DNA of 64,000 nt from Symsagittifera roscoffensis (Eukaryota; Xenacoelomorpha; Acoela; Convolutidae): positions 61,492,594-61,556,593 of the forward strand of contig NC_087067.1 in NCBI RefSeq assembly GCF_963678635.1. Direction: 5' to 3'. This document shows, piece by piece, positions 31,114 to 39,513 of the stretch; within the stretch, counting starts at the first letter, position 1; each line of letters opens with the position of its first letter. The notes under the pieces are model-generated. The model was not told the DNA's origin. It saw only the letters and a list, made by a program, of their open reading frames with translations, and searched no databases. The position numbers were made by a program, and so were the translations under genes.

Positions 31114-32168
31114 TCGCGACTTCTCACATGTAGTCTCTCGTTTAACTCCTTCAGACGCGACGAGCTCCCACTCACTTGACTACCGCTCGGGGTTGAACTC
31201 GGAGTATATCCTGGCAGTGCGACGTCCATCAATGGACGTATCGGTTGTGTCTCCAGGCCACGCAGGGAGGACGTCGACTCTGTCGGTATCCATACCTCCA
31301 ACCCCTCACTTATGTGTTCTCGAGCCGCGCGGTCAAGGTTAAAGCGCCCCTTTGATCTGGGGGCTTCGTCTACCTCCACTCGTGACTCTGGCCTTGAGCC
31401 AGTAACTTCTCGCTCCCTCGGCCTGGCTCCCTTTTGCATATCAAGCTCGCGCTTTCGTTGCTGAATTCTCTCAAGCTCCGACTTCAGTTGTTCACAATTA
31501 GCAGCATTCTCCCGCATCCTTTGTTCTTGCTGGTTCTCGGCCTTCAGCATCTCAAGTTCTCTCCGCGCTTGGTCCCTTTCGATGACCGCCTGGTCTTTCT
31601 CCAGGTTAGCCTGGTCTCTATCGAGCTTCGCTTGGTCCCGGTCGAGGTTCGCCTTGTTCCTCTCCCTCTGCGTCCTCTCGAGTTCTTTCTTTAGAGCACT
31701 GTGGTCCGGATATGCCTCTTCCGTTTGCTGCGCTCACGTCAAGGATGGTTTCTTACTCGTGCTCTGGCCCGCCGATCTTGCTGATGGTTTGATCCGTAAT
31801 GGGAATTCCCCTGCACCATACTCGGTGTTGTTGCCCAAGCCAGGATTCCTTGCCAGATCGAACCCCCTTACTCCTCCATCCACGTTCCAGGACAGCCATC
31901 TGGTTTGATTTTGGTTGGATATTCCCTCAGTAGTGTAACCAACCATCAAGACAGCTTCTGTTGCGGACTCCCTGCATTCACCCTGTTCTTCTAACTGGAG
32001 GATGGCGTTTATCATCAGCGCCATTCTTTCATCCACTTGGGTGTAGTCCAGATCCCTCAGGCGTCTATATAGCTCGTCAAGCGTGGGCCTCTTCAGAGCC
32101 GCGGGCATGGACTTCCAGAATCGATCTGCAATTTCTGTGATTTCTAGATAATCTGGAGTTTTAGTCAT
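31053..32168 (-). CDS. Coiled-coil protein preceding the SGNH domain (one internal stop)
   Basis: The frame starts MTKTPDYLEITEIADRFWK at 32168 and runs to 31053 with a single in-frame TGA at 31734-31736. After the stop come heptad-like repeats (LDRDQAKLDRDQANLEKDQ) and RRELEMLKAENQQEQRMREN, a strong coiled coil of about 90 residues, then a Pro/Ser-rich linker. The frame overlaps the SGNH frame by about 60 bases, so coiled coil and hydrolase were probably one protein. The TGA could be a nonsense mutation or a read-through site; mutation is simpler. The start follows a short tandem repeat. Confidence 0.6.
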
Positions 32169-32280
32169 TTTGAGAATTACCGTACCGTACTAACTTGAGA
32201 ATTACTGTACCGTACCAACTTGAGAATTAACATACCGACTTGAGAATTACCGTACCGACTTGAGTACTTGAGAAATATCT
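32169..32280 (-). repeat. About 20-bp tandem repeat before the coiled-coil ORF
   Basis: ACTTGAGAATTACCGTACCG is repeated about five times with small variations between 32171 and 32275. It lies directly upstream of the cargo ORF start on the minus strand. Similar ACTTGAG motifs occur in the flanking noncoding DNA. Confidence 0.75.
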
Positions 32281-32647
32281 TTTCGCAAAGATATTTTGCA
32301 AGCGTTGATGATCACGAGCTTGTTCAAGAACTTCTTTTTCTCTTTCACTTTGAGTGTAGTTGAATTGTCCACTTTGTTTATCAATTCCATCTGAAAGTAA
32401 AATCCATTTTAAGACTGAGATGTCATGTTTCTAACCAAAAAAACCCCCCTTACAATTATAGTTAAAACCTTATCCTTTTCATTCTACTAAAATAGCTCAA
32501 TAGGAAGTTTTATAAAAGCATGCAGATTCATTTTATGTTTTAGCACCGTCAATTTTCTCAAATTCAATTGTCAAGCCAATCGCGTTTTAAAATACTTATA
32601 CCTGTGCCGTCCCCCAATACCCAACTCAAGACCCCCATGTACCCGAC
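32281..32647 (-). other. Noncoding spacer between cargo ORFs
   Basis: About 370 AT-rich bases separate the macro-like ORF from the coiled-coil ORF. They have no open frame, in contrast to the tightly packed ORFs on either side. It could hold a promoter or splice acceptor for expression of the 3' cargo block; I see no specific signal. Confidence 0.45.
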
Positions 32648-33433
32648 TCAGGCGATGCTCAAGTAGTATTTCTTGTGTAGATGCACCATTATATCCGTCT
32701 CCGCAAAGACTACGTGGAGGATAGCGTATAATTCCCTTGGGCTCAACTTGCCCCTGTTTGGGTCATAGACCGGCATTGAGACCTCCGTTATCCTTCTTTC
32801 GATCATGAAGTCCCGTAGTCTTGTTAGTGCCAACATCACGTGTTCAGGATCGATCGTGTTCCTGTCATTGACCCTTGTCACTAGGAAGCATAGGTATTTG
32901 CCTGGGATTTGCGGCACTGATGGGGGAAGTGCCGCTATTCCTCCCAGCCCCGTTCTCTGTCTAAATAGAAACTCCACGTTCTGGTATTCTCTCTTGAAGT
33001 CGGCCTCGAGTCTTGACTTAAAGTTCATGTCCGCCGTGATGCAGATCGCGCTAGTCCTGTTTGACAGGATGAATTCACTATCCGTTATCAGGATGTTTTC
33101 CGAGTACTCATTGGGTATTTCGAATTTCGTTTTGAAATTCCGACCTATGGTAGGCTCTGGCTCTTCTTCATCCAGTTCCAATACGCTAGTTTCTCTCACT
33201 TCCCTGAGTTTCTTTATCATCAAATTTTCGGTGAGGGTAAGTCCTACCCCCACTCCACGGACAAAAAAATTTATCGACGTCCCCGTCGATGATGCTGGGT
33301 CTGAATTGTCTGGCGGAATGTCGAGCGGCCTGTCTGTTGCCGTCCAGCCGAAGAGGGGATCCTCTGTTTTCTTGTGTAGTATCATCAGGTTTGTATTCTC
33401 CCTCCTCGCTATCTCGCTTTGTTCCAGATCCAT
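32648..33433 (-). CDS. Macro-domain-like (TARG1-like) protein of the giant element
   Basis: Residues 112-255 of this 261-residue frame follow the pattern of the TARG1/OARD1-type macro domain, which binds ADP-ribose and removes it from proteins. ICITADMNFKSRLEADFKRE matches the family's alphabeta start (HCISxD..GAGIAxxFKxKF). KYLCFLVTR matches the YxYYLITKK strand, and ITEVSMPVYDPNRGKLS matches the SMPRIGCGLDRL loop, followed by VFAETDIMVHL. The two TARG1 catalytic residues appear changed: the Lys of ITKK is Arg, and the Asp of GCGLD aligns with Gly. Binding without hydrolysis, or loss of function, is likely. Residues 1-110 are unrecognised. It is the first cargo gene after pol. Confidence 0.65.
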   Translation of the reverse strand: MDLEQSEIARRENTNLMILHKKTEDPLFGWTATDRPLDIPPDNSDPASSTGTSINFFVRGVGVGLTLTENLMIKKLREVRETSVLELDEEEPEPTIGRNFKTKFEIPNEYSENILITDSEFILSNRTSAICITADMNFKSRLEADFKREYQNVEFLFRQRTGLGGIAALPPSVPQIPGKYLCFLVTRVNDRNTIDPEHVMLALTRLRDFMIERRITEVSMPVYDPNRGKLSPRELYAILHVVFAETDIMVHLHKKYYLSIA

Positions 33434-33457
33434 CTCTAGTTCTGGTGTCGAGTAGTG

Positions 33458-33808
33458 TTACTGCGGATATTGTCCACCATCATCAATGATTTGCCATTCA
33501 CTTTCGGCTTCTAGTTCGCCCGCACTCAGTAGTTCTTCGCCTAATTTGTCTGGCTGTATCTTGTCAATCAAGAAATTGTCTCCGTACCTGTTGTACCTCA
33601 TGCCTGTCCGTTTGCGATTGCCACTCCTTGTCCCCGCTTGTATTGACAAGTCTGGTTCTGTCCACTTCGGCACCTCACCTTGCTCCGGATCGTTCCAGTC
33701 TTCTTCTACAAACGATCCTGCTTCAGAGTCCGCCTCTATCTTTTCATTGTCATCCAGACTCAAGTTCTCGTTGCCATCATTTTTCTCTCTGGTGCCTTTC
33801 TCGTTCAC
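33458..33808 (-). CDS. Acidic ORF between integrase and macro-like gene
   Basis: This 116-residue frame starts MNEKGTREKNDGNENLS and is very acidic (SEAGSFVEEDWNDPEQGEV), with a basic patch (GNRKRTGMRYNRYGDNF). It starts four bases below the integrase stop, so it may be the C-terminal tail of pol in a shifted frame or a small protein of its own. There is no known motif. Confidence 0.5.
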   Translation of the reverse strand: MNEKGTREKNDGNENLSLDDNEKIEADSEAGSFVEEDWNDPEQGEVPKWTEPDLSIQAGTRSGNRKRTGMRYNRYGDNFLIDKIQPDKLGEELLSAGELEAESEWQIIDDGGQYPQ

Positions 33809-33811
33809 TTC

Positions 33812-34789
33812 TTACGCTTGATCTACCACTAGGTATTCAAGACCCTCCATGTCCTTTGGTATGCACCAGTCCTCTGGGGATGGGACGTGAGGTTTCAGAT
33901 TTTCATAATGTGCTGCTCGCCCAGTATTCAAGCGGCAGGACCGTCCTTGTTGATGTACTTCCGTTATCGTGAATGGTCCTCTCCACTTCTTGAGTAGTTT
34001 CTTTGTCCCTTTGGGCGGTATGACATTTTGGAAGACCCACACGTACTGGCCCACCTCATATGGCTTTGCCTGTAGTATCTTTTCATCATATTTCTTGCGC
34101 TGTCTCATTTGTGCTTGCGCAGTGTTCCTCCTGCATAGCTCGTTTAGTTCCTGCTGTCTCCTGATCGCCTCTTTCACGTAAGCTTGAAGCGACGTCCTTT
34201 TCCCTTCGTATTCAGGGTAAAAGACTGTCAGGGGCATTGCTCTCTCCCTGCCTGTCAACATCATGAATGGACTGATGCCCGTTGTTGAGTGTTGCGTACT
34301 GTTGTAGGCCCCCACGACTTTCGGCAGATACTTATCCCAGTCCATCATGTATCTTGAGCAGTATACCCTCAACATATTAACCAACGTTCTGTTCTGTCTC
34401 TCTACCAGCCCATTGGTCTGGGGATGGTAGGTTGTCGAGTGTGCTTGAGCAATGTGTGACATCTTCATCAATACTTTTGTCAAGTCCCCCACAAAAGCTT
34501 TGACGTTGTCTGACTGAAAAGTCATTGGACAACCATACCGTGATATCCAATGCGTGATCAAGTGGTCACATGTCTCCTCAGCTGAGGCTGTCTGACACGG
34601 AACTGCTTCTGCCAACTTTGTGAAGTGATCTATTATAACCAGTATCTGGTTATATCCCGACTCCCTCATGCAGATCTTTTGATGGTCTATCTGCACCACC
34701 TCGTTGAACTCCGAGCTCTCAACGGACTTAAGTGGGAACTTTATCTTCCTTGGGTCTTTTACTTGGAGGCATGCTAGGCAGGCATTCAC
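33812..34789 (-). CDS. Integrase core and C-terminal domain, giant element
   Basis: This 325-residue frame carries the retroviral-type integrase core with Asp35 (VVQIDHQ), Asp94 (FQSDNVK) and Glu130 (TNGLVERQNRT). The spacing between the last two is exactly 35, a DD35E triad. YHPQTNGLVERQNRTL is the standard Ty3/Gypsy signature. After the core come YNSTQHSTTGISPFMMLTGR and the GPF module (KKWRGPFTITEV), which ends in HVPSPEDWCIP. All catalytic residues are intact. The zinc-binding N-terminus is in the adjoining frame, separated by a stop codon at 34790. Confidence 0.92.
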   Translation of the reverse strand: MNACLACLQVKDPRKIKFPLKSVESSEFNEVVQIDHQKICMRESGYNQILVIIDHFTKLAEAVPCQTASAEETCDHLITHWISRYGCPMTFQSDNVKAFVGDLTKVLMKMSHIAQAHSTTYHPQTNGLVERQNRTLVNMLRVYCSRYMMDWDKYLPKVVGAYNSTQHSTTGISPFMMLTGRERAMPLTVFYPEYEGKRTSLQAYVKEAIRRQQELNELCRRNTAQAQMRQRKKYDEKILQAKPYEVGQYVWVFQNVIPPKGTKKLLKKWRGPFTITEVHQQGRSCRLNTGRAAHYENLKPHVPSPEDWCIPKDMEGLEYLVVDQA

Positions 34790-34984
34790 CTATCTCTCGC
34801 AAGCTTTCCTCAATCCTGGCCAATCAAACCTGTGAAGTATTCTTTGTTGCACTTTGTCTATCCCCTGATGCCCCATCTGATCGTGCGATCTGAATAGCAC
34901 CTCTGTCTGATACAATTGTGGTAATATGATGAGTTTGTGCTTGTGTAATATCTTTTCTTCATCTTTTCTCTTGCACGCTACCAC
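34790..34984 (-). CDS. Integrase N-terminal zinc-binding segment, giant element
   Basis: The 64-residue frame includes LFRSHDQMGHQGIDKVQQRI, with the two His of the HHCC finger; the two Cys follow after the stop (NACLAC in the next frame). It ends RKACER at TAG and continues in the same frame. The stop is a simple nonsense mutation in this copy, since nothing else breaks the domain. Confidence 0.85.
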   Translation of the reverse strand: MVACKRKDEEKILHKHKLIILPQLYQTEVLFRSHDQMGHQGIDKVQQRILHRFDWPGLRKACER

Positions 34985-35793
34985 CCCGTCAGCTGTCTGT
35001 GTGATAGAGTAAATCTTTCTTTTCTTTGTAGAACAGGGTTGTGGATGTCATCTTTCAGCTTCACGCATATTATCCTCTTCATGATCTTCATATCAACTTC
35101 TGGCACCAGATTTGTTCTGACATTTGAGTTGCATGATAGTTCCTTGAATGGTTTCCTCGAAACCGCAATTATCTCAAGTTCTTCACCTCCTCGTATTTCT
35201 TGTACGTCCAAATTGTGCGTTCCTGAGGATGGATCTGTTTGTAATTCTCTGTCGCGGTGTCTAATCTTCTCTTCCGCCAATATCATGCACAGACTATCTT
35301 GATTGTCGCTGCTCTCATCCGAGTCCTCATCCCATTCTTCACACTCCCCGGAAAATTTTTCTTCTCCGGTTTCTTCTTCTTCCGTGGATGTGGACAACTC
35401 CCCGGATTCTTGACTTAGTCCCAGGTGTTCAGCTTCTTCTTTGAACGCCACTGTCTTCTTCCTAACCTGAGTTTGCTCAAGAATAATTTCAGGGATTTTG
35501 TCAACTAGTGACCGCACAACATCTTTGCCATCAGTAACGCTTCCTCTTGGAAAGTCTGCATTGTTAACTGTTTCCTTCCTTCGCAGTTTCGTGACTTCCG
35601 GTTCCTCTTGACCCTTTTCTTGGATCACGGGTTTATCATCTGCTAGTTTCTCGAGTAACCTCATTAAGTCATCATCTATTTGTACATCTCCCGTTTCTAT
35701 CTGTTTAACGTCATAGCCTTTTGCTTTGAGCGTCTCCCTCACAATCTTCGACTTGAGTATTACCTCTATCGGCATCCCTCTGTTCTCCTTCAA
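34978..35793 (-). CDS. Acidic spacer between RNase H and integrase
   Basis: A 271-residue frame that begins four bases above the end of the RNase H frame. Its middle is strongly acidic (STSTEEEETGEEKFSGECEE; WDEDSDESSDNQDSL), and its ends are mixed. Ty3/Gypsy elements normally have only a short linker here. I recognise no enzyme motif. The C-terminus (FTLSHRQLTGW) runs into the integrase frame, so it was probably part of the pol polyprotein. Confidence 0.65.
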   Translation of the reverse strand: MKENRGMPIEVILKSKIVRETLKAKGYDVKQIETGDVQIDDDLMRLLEKLADDKPVIQEKGQEEPEVTKLRRKETVNNADFPRGSVTDGKDVVRSLVDKIPEIILEQTQVRKKTVAFKEEAEHLGLSQESGELSTSTEEEETGEEKFSGECEEWDEDSDESSDNQDSLCMILAEEKIRHRDRELQTDPSSGTHNLDVQEIRGGEELEIIAVSRKPFKELSCNSNVRTNLVPEVDMKIMKRIICVKLKDDIHNPVLQRKERFTLSHRQLTGW

Positions 35794-36542
35794 GATTGCC
35801 TTCTCCGGAGGTTCTTTTGGTAATTCGGGTGATCTTCTATTGGTTTACCTGACTTATCTTGCCATCTCGTGAGTGAAAGACTGTCGTACGTTTCCTTATC
35901 CATGAAAGACACGCCATCCTTGATTTCAGGTCTATGTGCCTCCCTCTGTTCTTGTCTCTCGTAGAATTCCGTCTTTTTACTCAAGCTGTCAGCGTTTTGA
36001 TGTTTGTCCCGTGTTCTATGCTCAATTATCATGTTGTACCCATCCAGGCGAACTATCCACCTCCCGATGTAACTTTGGTGCATTGAGTGCGTCTTCAGCC
36101 AGCTTAGTGCCCTGTTGTCGACTCTCAGCTTGAATGGCTCGCTGCCTAGGTATGCTCTATATTTCTCGACAAAGGTAACCACCGCGAACATCTCTGCTTT
36201 CGCTGTCCCGTACTTCATTTCCGTGTCGCTTAAGACTTTGCTCCCGTACGCTATTGGTCTCAAGACTGTTTTTCCGTTCCATTCTTGTTCCTGATGGAGA
36301 ATTCCAGAAATCGCAACTACCGACGCATCCGTGTCCAGCACGTACATCTCTTTCTCTGTTGGCATCCCTAGTACTGGTGCCTCGCACAACTCTTTTTTTA
36401 TTCTCTGGAATGGCTCTTCTGCTGCGTTGTTCCACGTGAACTTCTTGCCCTTCAGGCTCATTAATTGTTGCATCGGGTATACCTTGTCCGCATAGCCATT
36501 GATGAACTCTCTATAGTAGTTAGCAAAAACCAGGAAGCTCAT
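35790..36542 (-). CDS. RT connection and RNase H domain, giant element
   Basis: NYYREFINGYADKVYPMQQL is the conserved RT thumb/connection segment of Ty3/Gypsy. RNase H follows with catalytic Asp72 (YVLDTDAS), Glu117 (KAEMFAV) and Asp142 (LRVDNRAL), and the terminal DKHQNADSLSK motif. It degrades the RNA template after reverse transcription. All catalytic residues are present. The frame ends RRRQS; pol continues in a shifted frame. Confidence 0.92.
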   Translation of the reverse strand: MSFLVFANYYREFINGYADKVYPMQQLMSLKGKKFTWNNAAEEPFQRIKKELCEAPVLGMPTEKEMYVLDTDASVVAISGILHQEQEWNGKTVLRPIAYGSKVLSDTEMKYGTAKAEMFAVVTFVEKYRAYLGSEPFKLRVDNRALSWLKTHSMHQSYIGRWIVRLDGYNMIIEHRTRDKHQNADSLSKKTEFYERQEQREAHRPEIKDGVSFMDKETYDSLSLTRWQDKSGKPIEDHPNYQKNLRRRQS

Positions 36543-36931
36543 TAACTGGTGTTCCGTTTTTGGCGATTTTCAAGTTAGGATGCTTCTACAGCATCTGGAT
36601 CTGGTCTGATGCCGTGCTTGTCTACCATTCTGCCCGAGTACTTTATCGAATCCTTGAGTATCTCGCACTTTGATGGTTTACTTTTTAGCCCCGACCTCTT
36701 CATACATGCAAACGCTTCGTCTAGTCTCTCGATGTGGTCTTCTAGTGTGGGTGTCGCTATTACCACGTCATCCACTTAGCACATTACCAGATTGCCGTGC
36801 TTCATCGTCACACCTATCAGCGCGTGTGCCATCAACCGCCGAAATGTGGCGGTGGCATTGCAAAGACCAAACGGCATCCGTTTCCATTGAAACAGACCCA
36901 ACTCGCAGGCGAACCCTATCTTGTCCCTGTC
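36543..36931 (-). pseudogene. RT palm domain, giant element, with stop at the catalytic Tyr
   Basis: After the stop at 36932, the frame reads through the palm (FQWKRMPFGLCNATATF is visible at about 36840-36895) to VMC*VDDVVIATPT near 36780. The second stop falls on the Tyr codon of the YVDD catalytic box, a TAA where TAC or TAT is expected. The frame 36775-36575 continues with LKSKPSKCEILKDSIKYSGR. Two stops make RT non-functional in this copy; both look like point mutations. Confidence 0.85.
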
Positions 36932-37609
36932 CTATTTTCTCAGCGGTACCTGCCAGAAGGCCGAACCTAAATCAAGAGTCGTAAAAAACTTTGCATCACC
37001 TAATTTCGAGAGGCTCTCATCAATCCTAGGTATGGGATAGGCATCCTTCACCGTGACGGAGTTGAGGTATCGAAAGTCACAACAAAACCTTAATTGGTCC
37101 CCTTTCTTTTTGGCCATCACTACTCTGCACGCCCACGGTGATTTGGATGGTTCTATCATATCATACTCTAGTAACGTTTCGATCTCTTTTCTACACGCAT
37201 CCGATTTGTGTGGGGTCATGCGCCTCGCCCCCTCCCTGTGCGGTACCGCATTCTCCTCAAGTTCTATTTCATGCTCGACAAAATTACAACACCCGATGTC
37301 TGCCTTGTGTCTCGAAAAAATTTCCTCGTTCCGCTCTAATACGTCCTTGATGGCTTCGAGCTGTTCGTCCGTTATCTTGCCCATCAAATGTTCAATCTCC
37401 GGTAGGACTGGCTTATCACTTTGCATCTCGTCTATTGTGGGTCGTTCCGGAAAATTCGAACAGCTCGGGAGCCCATCGTCTGTCTCTGACTTAAGTAATT
37501 TAACTAGACCTGATGATCCTTTTATTTTTTCCAATCGTCTCAAGATACAAATTTTGGCCTTATGATTAGGACAATCAACAACTTCATTTTGTTTTGAAGT
37601 CTCAGTCAT
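36932..37609 (-). CDS. Pol linker and RT fingers, giant element (second copy of duplicated block)
   Basis: The first 130 residues are a pol linker (CILRRLEKIKGSSGLVKLLK; LPEIEHLMGKITDEQLEAIK). RT begins with the pre-RT signature EYDMIEPSKSPWACRVVMAK and KKKGDQLRFCCDFRYLNSVT, then AYPIPRIDESLSKLGDAKFF and TTLDLGSAFWQVPL, the first catalytic Asp motif. It stops at 36932 (RK*DRD), where the family has a Glu codon. This is the copy that leads into the rest of RT. Confidence 0.9.
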   Translation of the reverse strand: MTETSKQNEVVDCPNHKAKICILRRLEKIKGSSGLVKLLKSETDDGLPSCSNFPERPTIDEMQSDKPVLPEIEHLMGKITDEQLEAIKDVLERNEEIFSRHKADIGCCNFVEHEIELEENAVPHREGARRMTPHKSDACRKEIETLLEYDMIEPSKSPWACRVVMAKKKGDQLRFCCDFRYLNSVTVKDAYPIPRIDESLSKLGDAKFFTTLDLGSAFWQVPLRK

Positions 37610-37622
37610 TTCATATCGAGTT

Positions 37623-38291
37623 TTAACGGTTAAAGCATATCCCAGCTTTCTGTATTATGATAGGTATATCAAGAGTATTCAACAAGACACTGACGCAGAG
37701 ACCGCTCTTCGTTATCGAGAAGGATCTTCCTAAAACAGCAGCACTTTGACTATTAGGATTCGGGACTATGCATACTTGCTTGTTATTTAGTTCATTGTAA
37801 TTCTTCATTCGCAAGCTTACAATCGCCACTTCGTTCCCCTTCAGCCTCACCCTCCTACTCAAGAATACCGGTGCTTTATTTTCATTCGTCATTATTAAAA
37901 TTACCGGTTTAATTGCGTACCTCCTATCCGGGTTCAGTATCCTGAACATTGCATTGTTCAGATCAATCGTTACATCGAAGTTCCTGATGAAGTCTCTGCC
38001 TAAAATGAATTGGTCAGACTCATCTAGGTTTTCTACCACAAGAAAGCTCATCCACAGGTTGCGTTCCACCAGATTTAGTGCTATTAATGGTGTTCTGTTA
38101 AGCACCCGCAGCGCCCCTTTGTTAGCTGCCGACAACCGTATTCTCGGGTCTATCAAGTCATCTCTGTTGAAGCCCATTCGCTCCCAATTTTCGATCGGTA
38201 TTACACTCAAGACCGCGCCAGTATCGAGTAACCCACGCAAGTGAGTCTTTTTGCCACTTATGTCAAGTACGTGTGCTGATACGTCTGCCAC
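37623..38291 (-). CDS. Aspartic protease domain, second copy
   Basis: LLDTGAVLSVIP carries the active-site DTG (residues 23-25), and FILGRDFIRNFDV is the conserved flap-distal motif of Ty3/Gypsy proteases. It cleaves the gag-pol polyprotein. The frame then continues into the pol linker and ends QKAGICFNR because of an 8-bp deletion relative to the other copy. The start (MADVSAH) is the duplication junction and not a real start codon context. Confidence 0.88.
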   Translation of the reverse strand: MADVSAHVLDISGKKTHLRGLLDTGAVLSVIPIENWERMGFNRDDLIDPRIRLSAANKGALRVLNRTPLIALNLVERNLWMSFLVVENLDESDQFILGRDFIRNFDVTIDLNNAMFRILNPDRRYAIKPVILIMTNENKAPVFLSRRVRLKGNEVAIVSLRMKNYNELNNKQVCIVPNPNSQSAAVLGRSFSITKSGLCVSVLLNTLDIPIIIQKAGICFNR

Positions 38292-39058
38292 GGTGATTTG
38301 GATGGTTCTATCATGTCATACTCTAGTAATGTCTCTATCTCTTTCCTACATGCATCCGATTTGTGTGGAGTCATGCGCCTCGCCCCCTCCTTGCGCGGTA
38401 CCGCATTCTCTTCAAGTTCTATTTCATGCTCAACAAAATTACAACACCCGATGTCTGCTTTATGTCTCGAAAAAACTTCGTCGTTCCGCTCTAGTACGTC
38501 CTTGATGGCTTCGAGCTGTTCGTCCGTTGTCTTGTCTCTTAAATGTTCAATCTCCGGTAGAACCGATTTATCACTCTGCATTTCATCTAGTGTGGACCGT
38601 TCCGGAAAATTCGAACAGCTCGATAGCCCATCGGATGTCTGTGACTTAAGCGATTTCACAAGACCTGACGAACCTTTTATTTTCTTCAATCGTCTCAAGA
38701 TACAAGTTTTGTCACTATGATTGGAACAATCGACATCTTCATTTTGTTTTTGGTTTTCAGTCATTTCATATCGAGTTTTAACGGGTAAAGCATATCCCAG
38801 TTTCCTCCCTTTCTGTATGGTGATGGGTGTATCAAGAGTATTCAACAAAACACTGACGGAGAGACCGCTCTTCGTTATCGAGAAGGATCTTCCTAAAACA
38901 GCAGCACTTTGACTATTAGGATTCGGGACTATGCATACTTGCTTGTTATCACTTAGTTCATTGTAATTCTTCATTAGCAAGCTTACAATCGCCGCTTTGT
39001 TCGCCTTCAGCCTCACCCTCCTACTCAAGAATACCAGTGCTTTATTTTCATTCGCCAT
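38258..39058 (-). CDS. Pol linker and truncated RT fingers, first copy
   Basis: A 266-residue frame equals the linker and RT start of the second copy (LPEIEHLRDKTTDEQLEAIK; RRMTPHKSDACRKEIETLLE; EYDMIEPSKSPW) and then stops 8 codons after the duplication junction. It therefore cannot make RT. It preserves the linker part that the second copy lost to a small deletion (IQKGRKLGYALPVKTRY). Confidence 0.85.
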   Translation of the reverse strand: MANENKALVFLSRRVRLKANKAAIVSLLMKNYNELSDNKQVCIVPNPNSQSAAVLGRSFSITKSGLSVSVLLNTLDTPITIQKGRKLGYALPVKTRYEMTENQKQNEDVDCSNHSDKTCILRRLKKIKGSSGLVKSLKSQTSDGLSSCSNFPERSTLDEMQSDKSVLPEIEHLRDKTTDEQLEAIKDVLERNDEVFSRHKADIGCCNFVEHEIELEENAVPRKEGARRMTPHKSDACRKEIETLLEYDMIEPSKSPWQTYQHTYLT

Positions 39059-39060
39059 TA

Positions 39061-39513
39061 TTAAAATACCGGTTTAATTGCGTACCTCCTATCCGGGTTC
39101 CGTATCCTGAACATTGCATTGTTTAGATCAATCATAACATCGAAGTTCCTGATGAAGTCTCTGCCTAAAATGAATTGGTCAGACTCATCTAGGTTTTCTA
39201 CCACAAGAAAGCTCATCCACAGGTTGCGTTCCCCCAGATTTAGTGCTATTATTGGTGTTCTGCCTAGCACCCCCAGCGCCCTTTTGTTAGCTGCCGACAA
39301 CCGTATTCTCGAATCTATCAAGTCATCTCTGTTGAAGCCCATTCGCTCCCAAGTTTCGATCGGTATTACACTTAAGACCGCGCCAGTATCGAGTAACCCA
39401 CGCAAGTGAGTCTTTTTGCCACTTATGTCAAGCACGTGTGCTGATACGTCTGCCTCTGTCCCAATGTGCATTGCATCCTCCTTCAGCATGGCACAGGGTC
39501 CAATCGATCTCAC
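39061..39513 (-). CDS. Aspartic protease domain, first copy
   Basis: A 150-residue frame with LLDTGAVLSVIP (DTG at 42-44) and FILGRDFIRNFDV. It keeps the natural upstream sequence (MRSIGPCAMLKEDAMHIGTE) absent from the duplicate. A one-base deletion near 39066 ends it at KPVF, where the second copy reads on through KPVILIMTNENK. Confidence 0.88.
   Translation of the reverse strand: MRSIGPCAMLKEDAMHIGTEADVSAHVLDISGKKTHLRGLLDTGAVLSVIPIETWERMGFNRDDLIDSRIRLSAANKRALGVLGRTPIIALNLGERNLWMSFLVVENLDESDQFILGRDFIRNFDVMIDLNNAMFRIRNPDRRYAIKPVF

Larger units (their letters stand above)
37133..39442 (-). repeat. Tandem duplication of 1155 bp inside pol
   Basis: Positions 37133-38287 and 38288-39442 are two direct copies of the same protease-linker-RT-fingers segment; CCACGGTGATTTGGATGGTT begins each. 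The junction changes frame: the upstream RT ends SPWQTYQHTYLT instead of SPWACRVVMAKK. Copies differ by a few percent plus an 8-bp deletion in the left copy near 37650 and a 1-bp deletion in the right copy near 39066. The duplication is therefore not recent relative to this insertion. Confidence 0.92.

Noticed and set aside
23881-31908. Many long plus-strand open frames in the cargo block of the giant element
   Set aside because: They lie opposite minus-strand frames that show motifs and natural composition. The plus-strand translations are Ser/Pro/Leu-rich and motif-free, typical shadows of GC-richer coding DNA.
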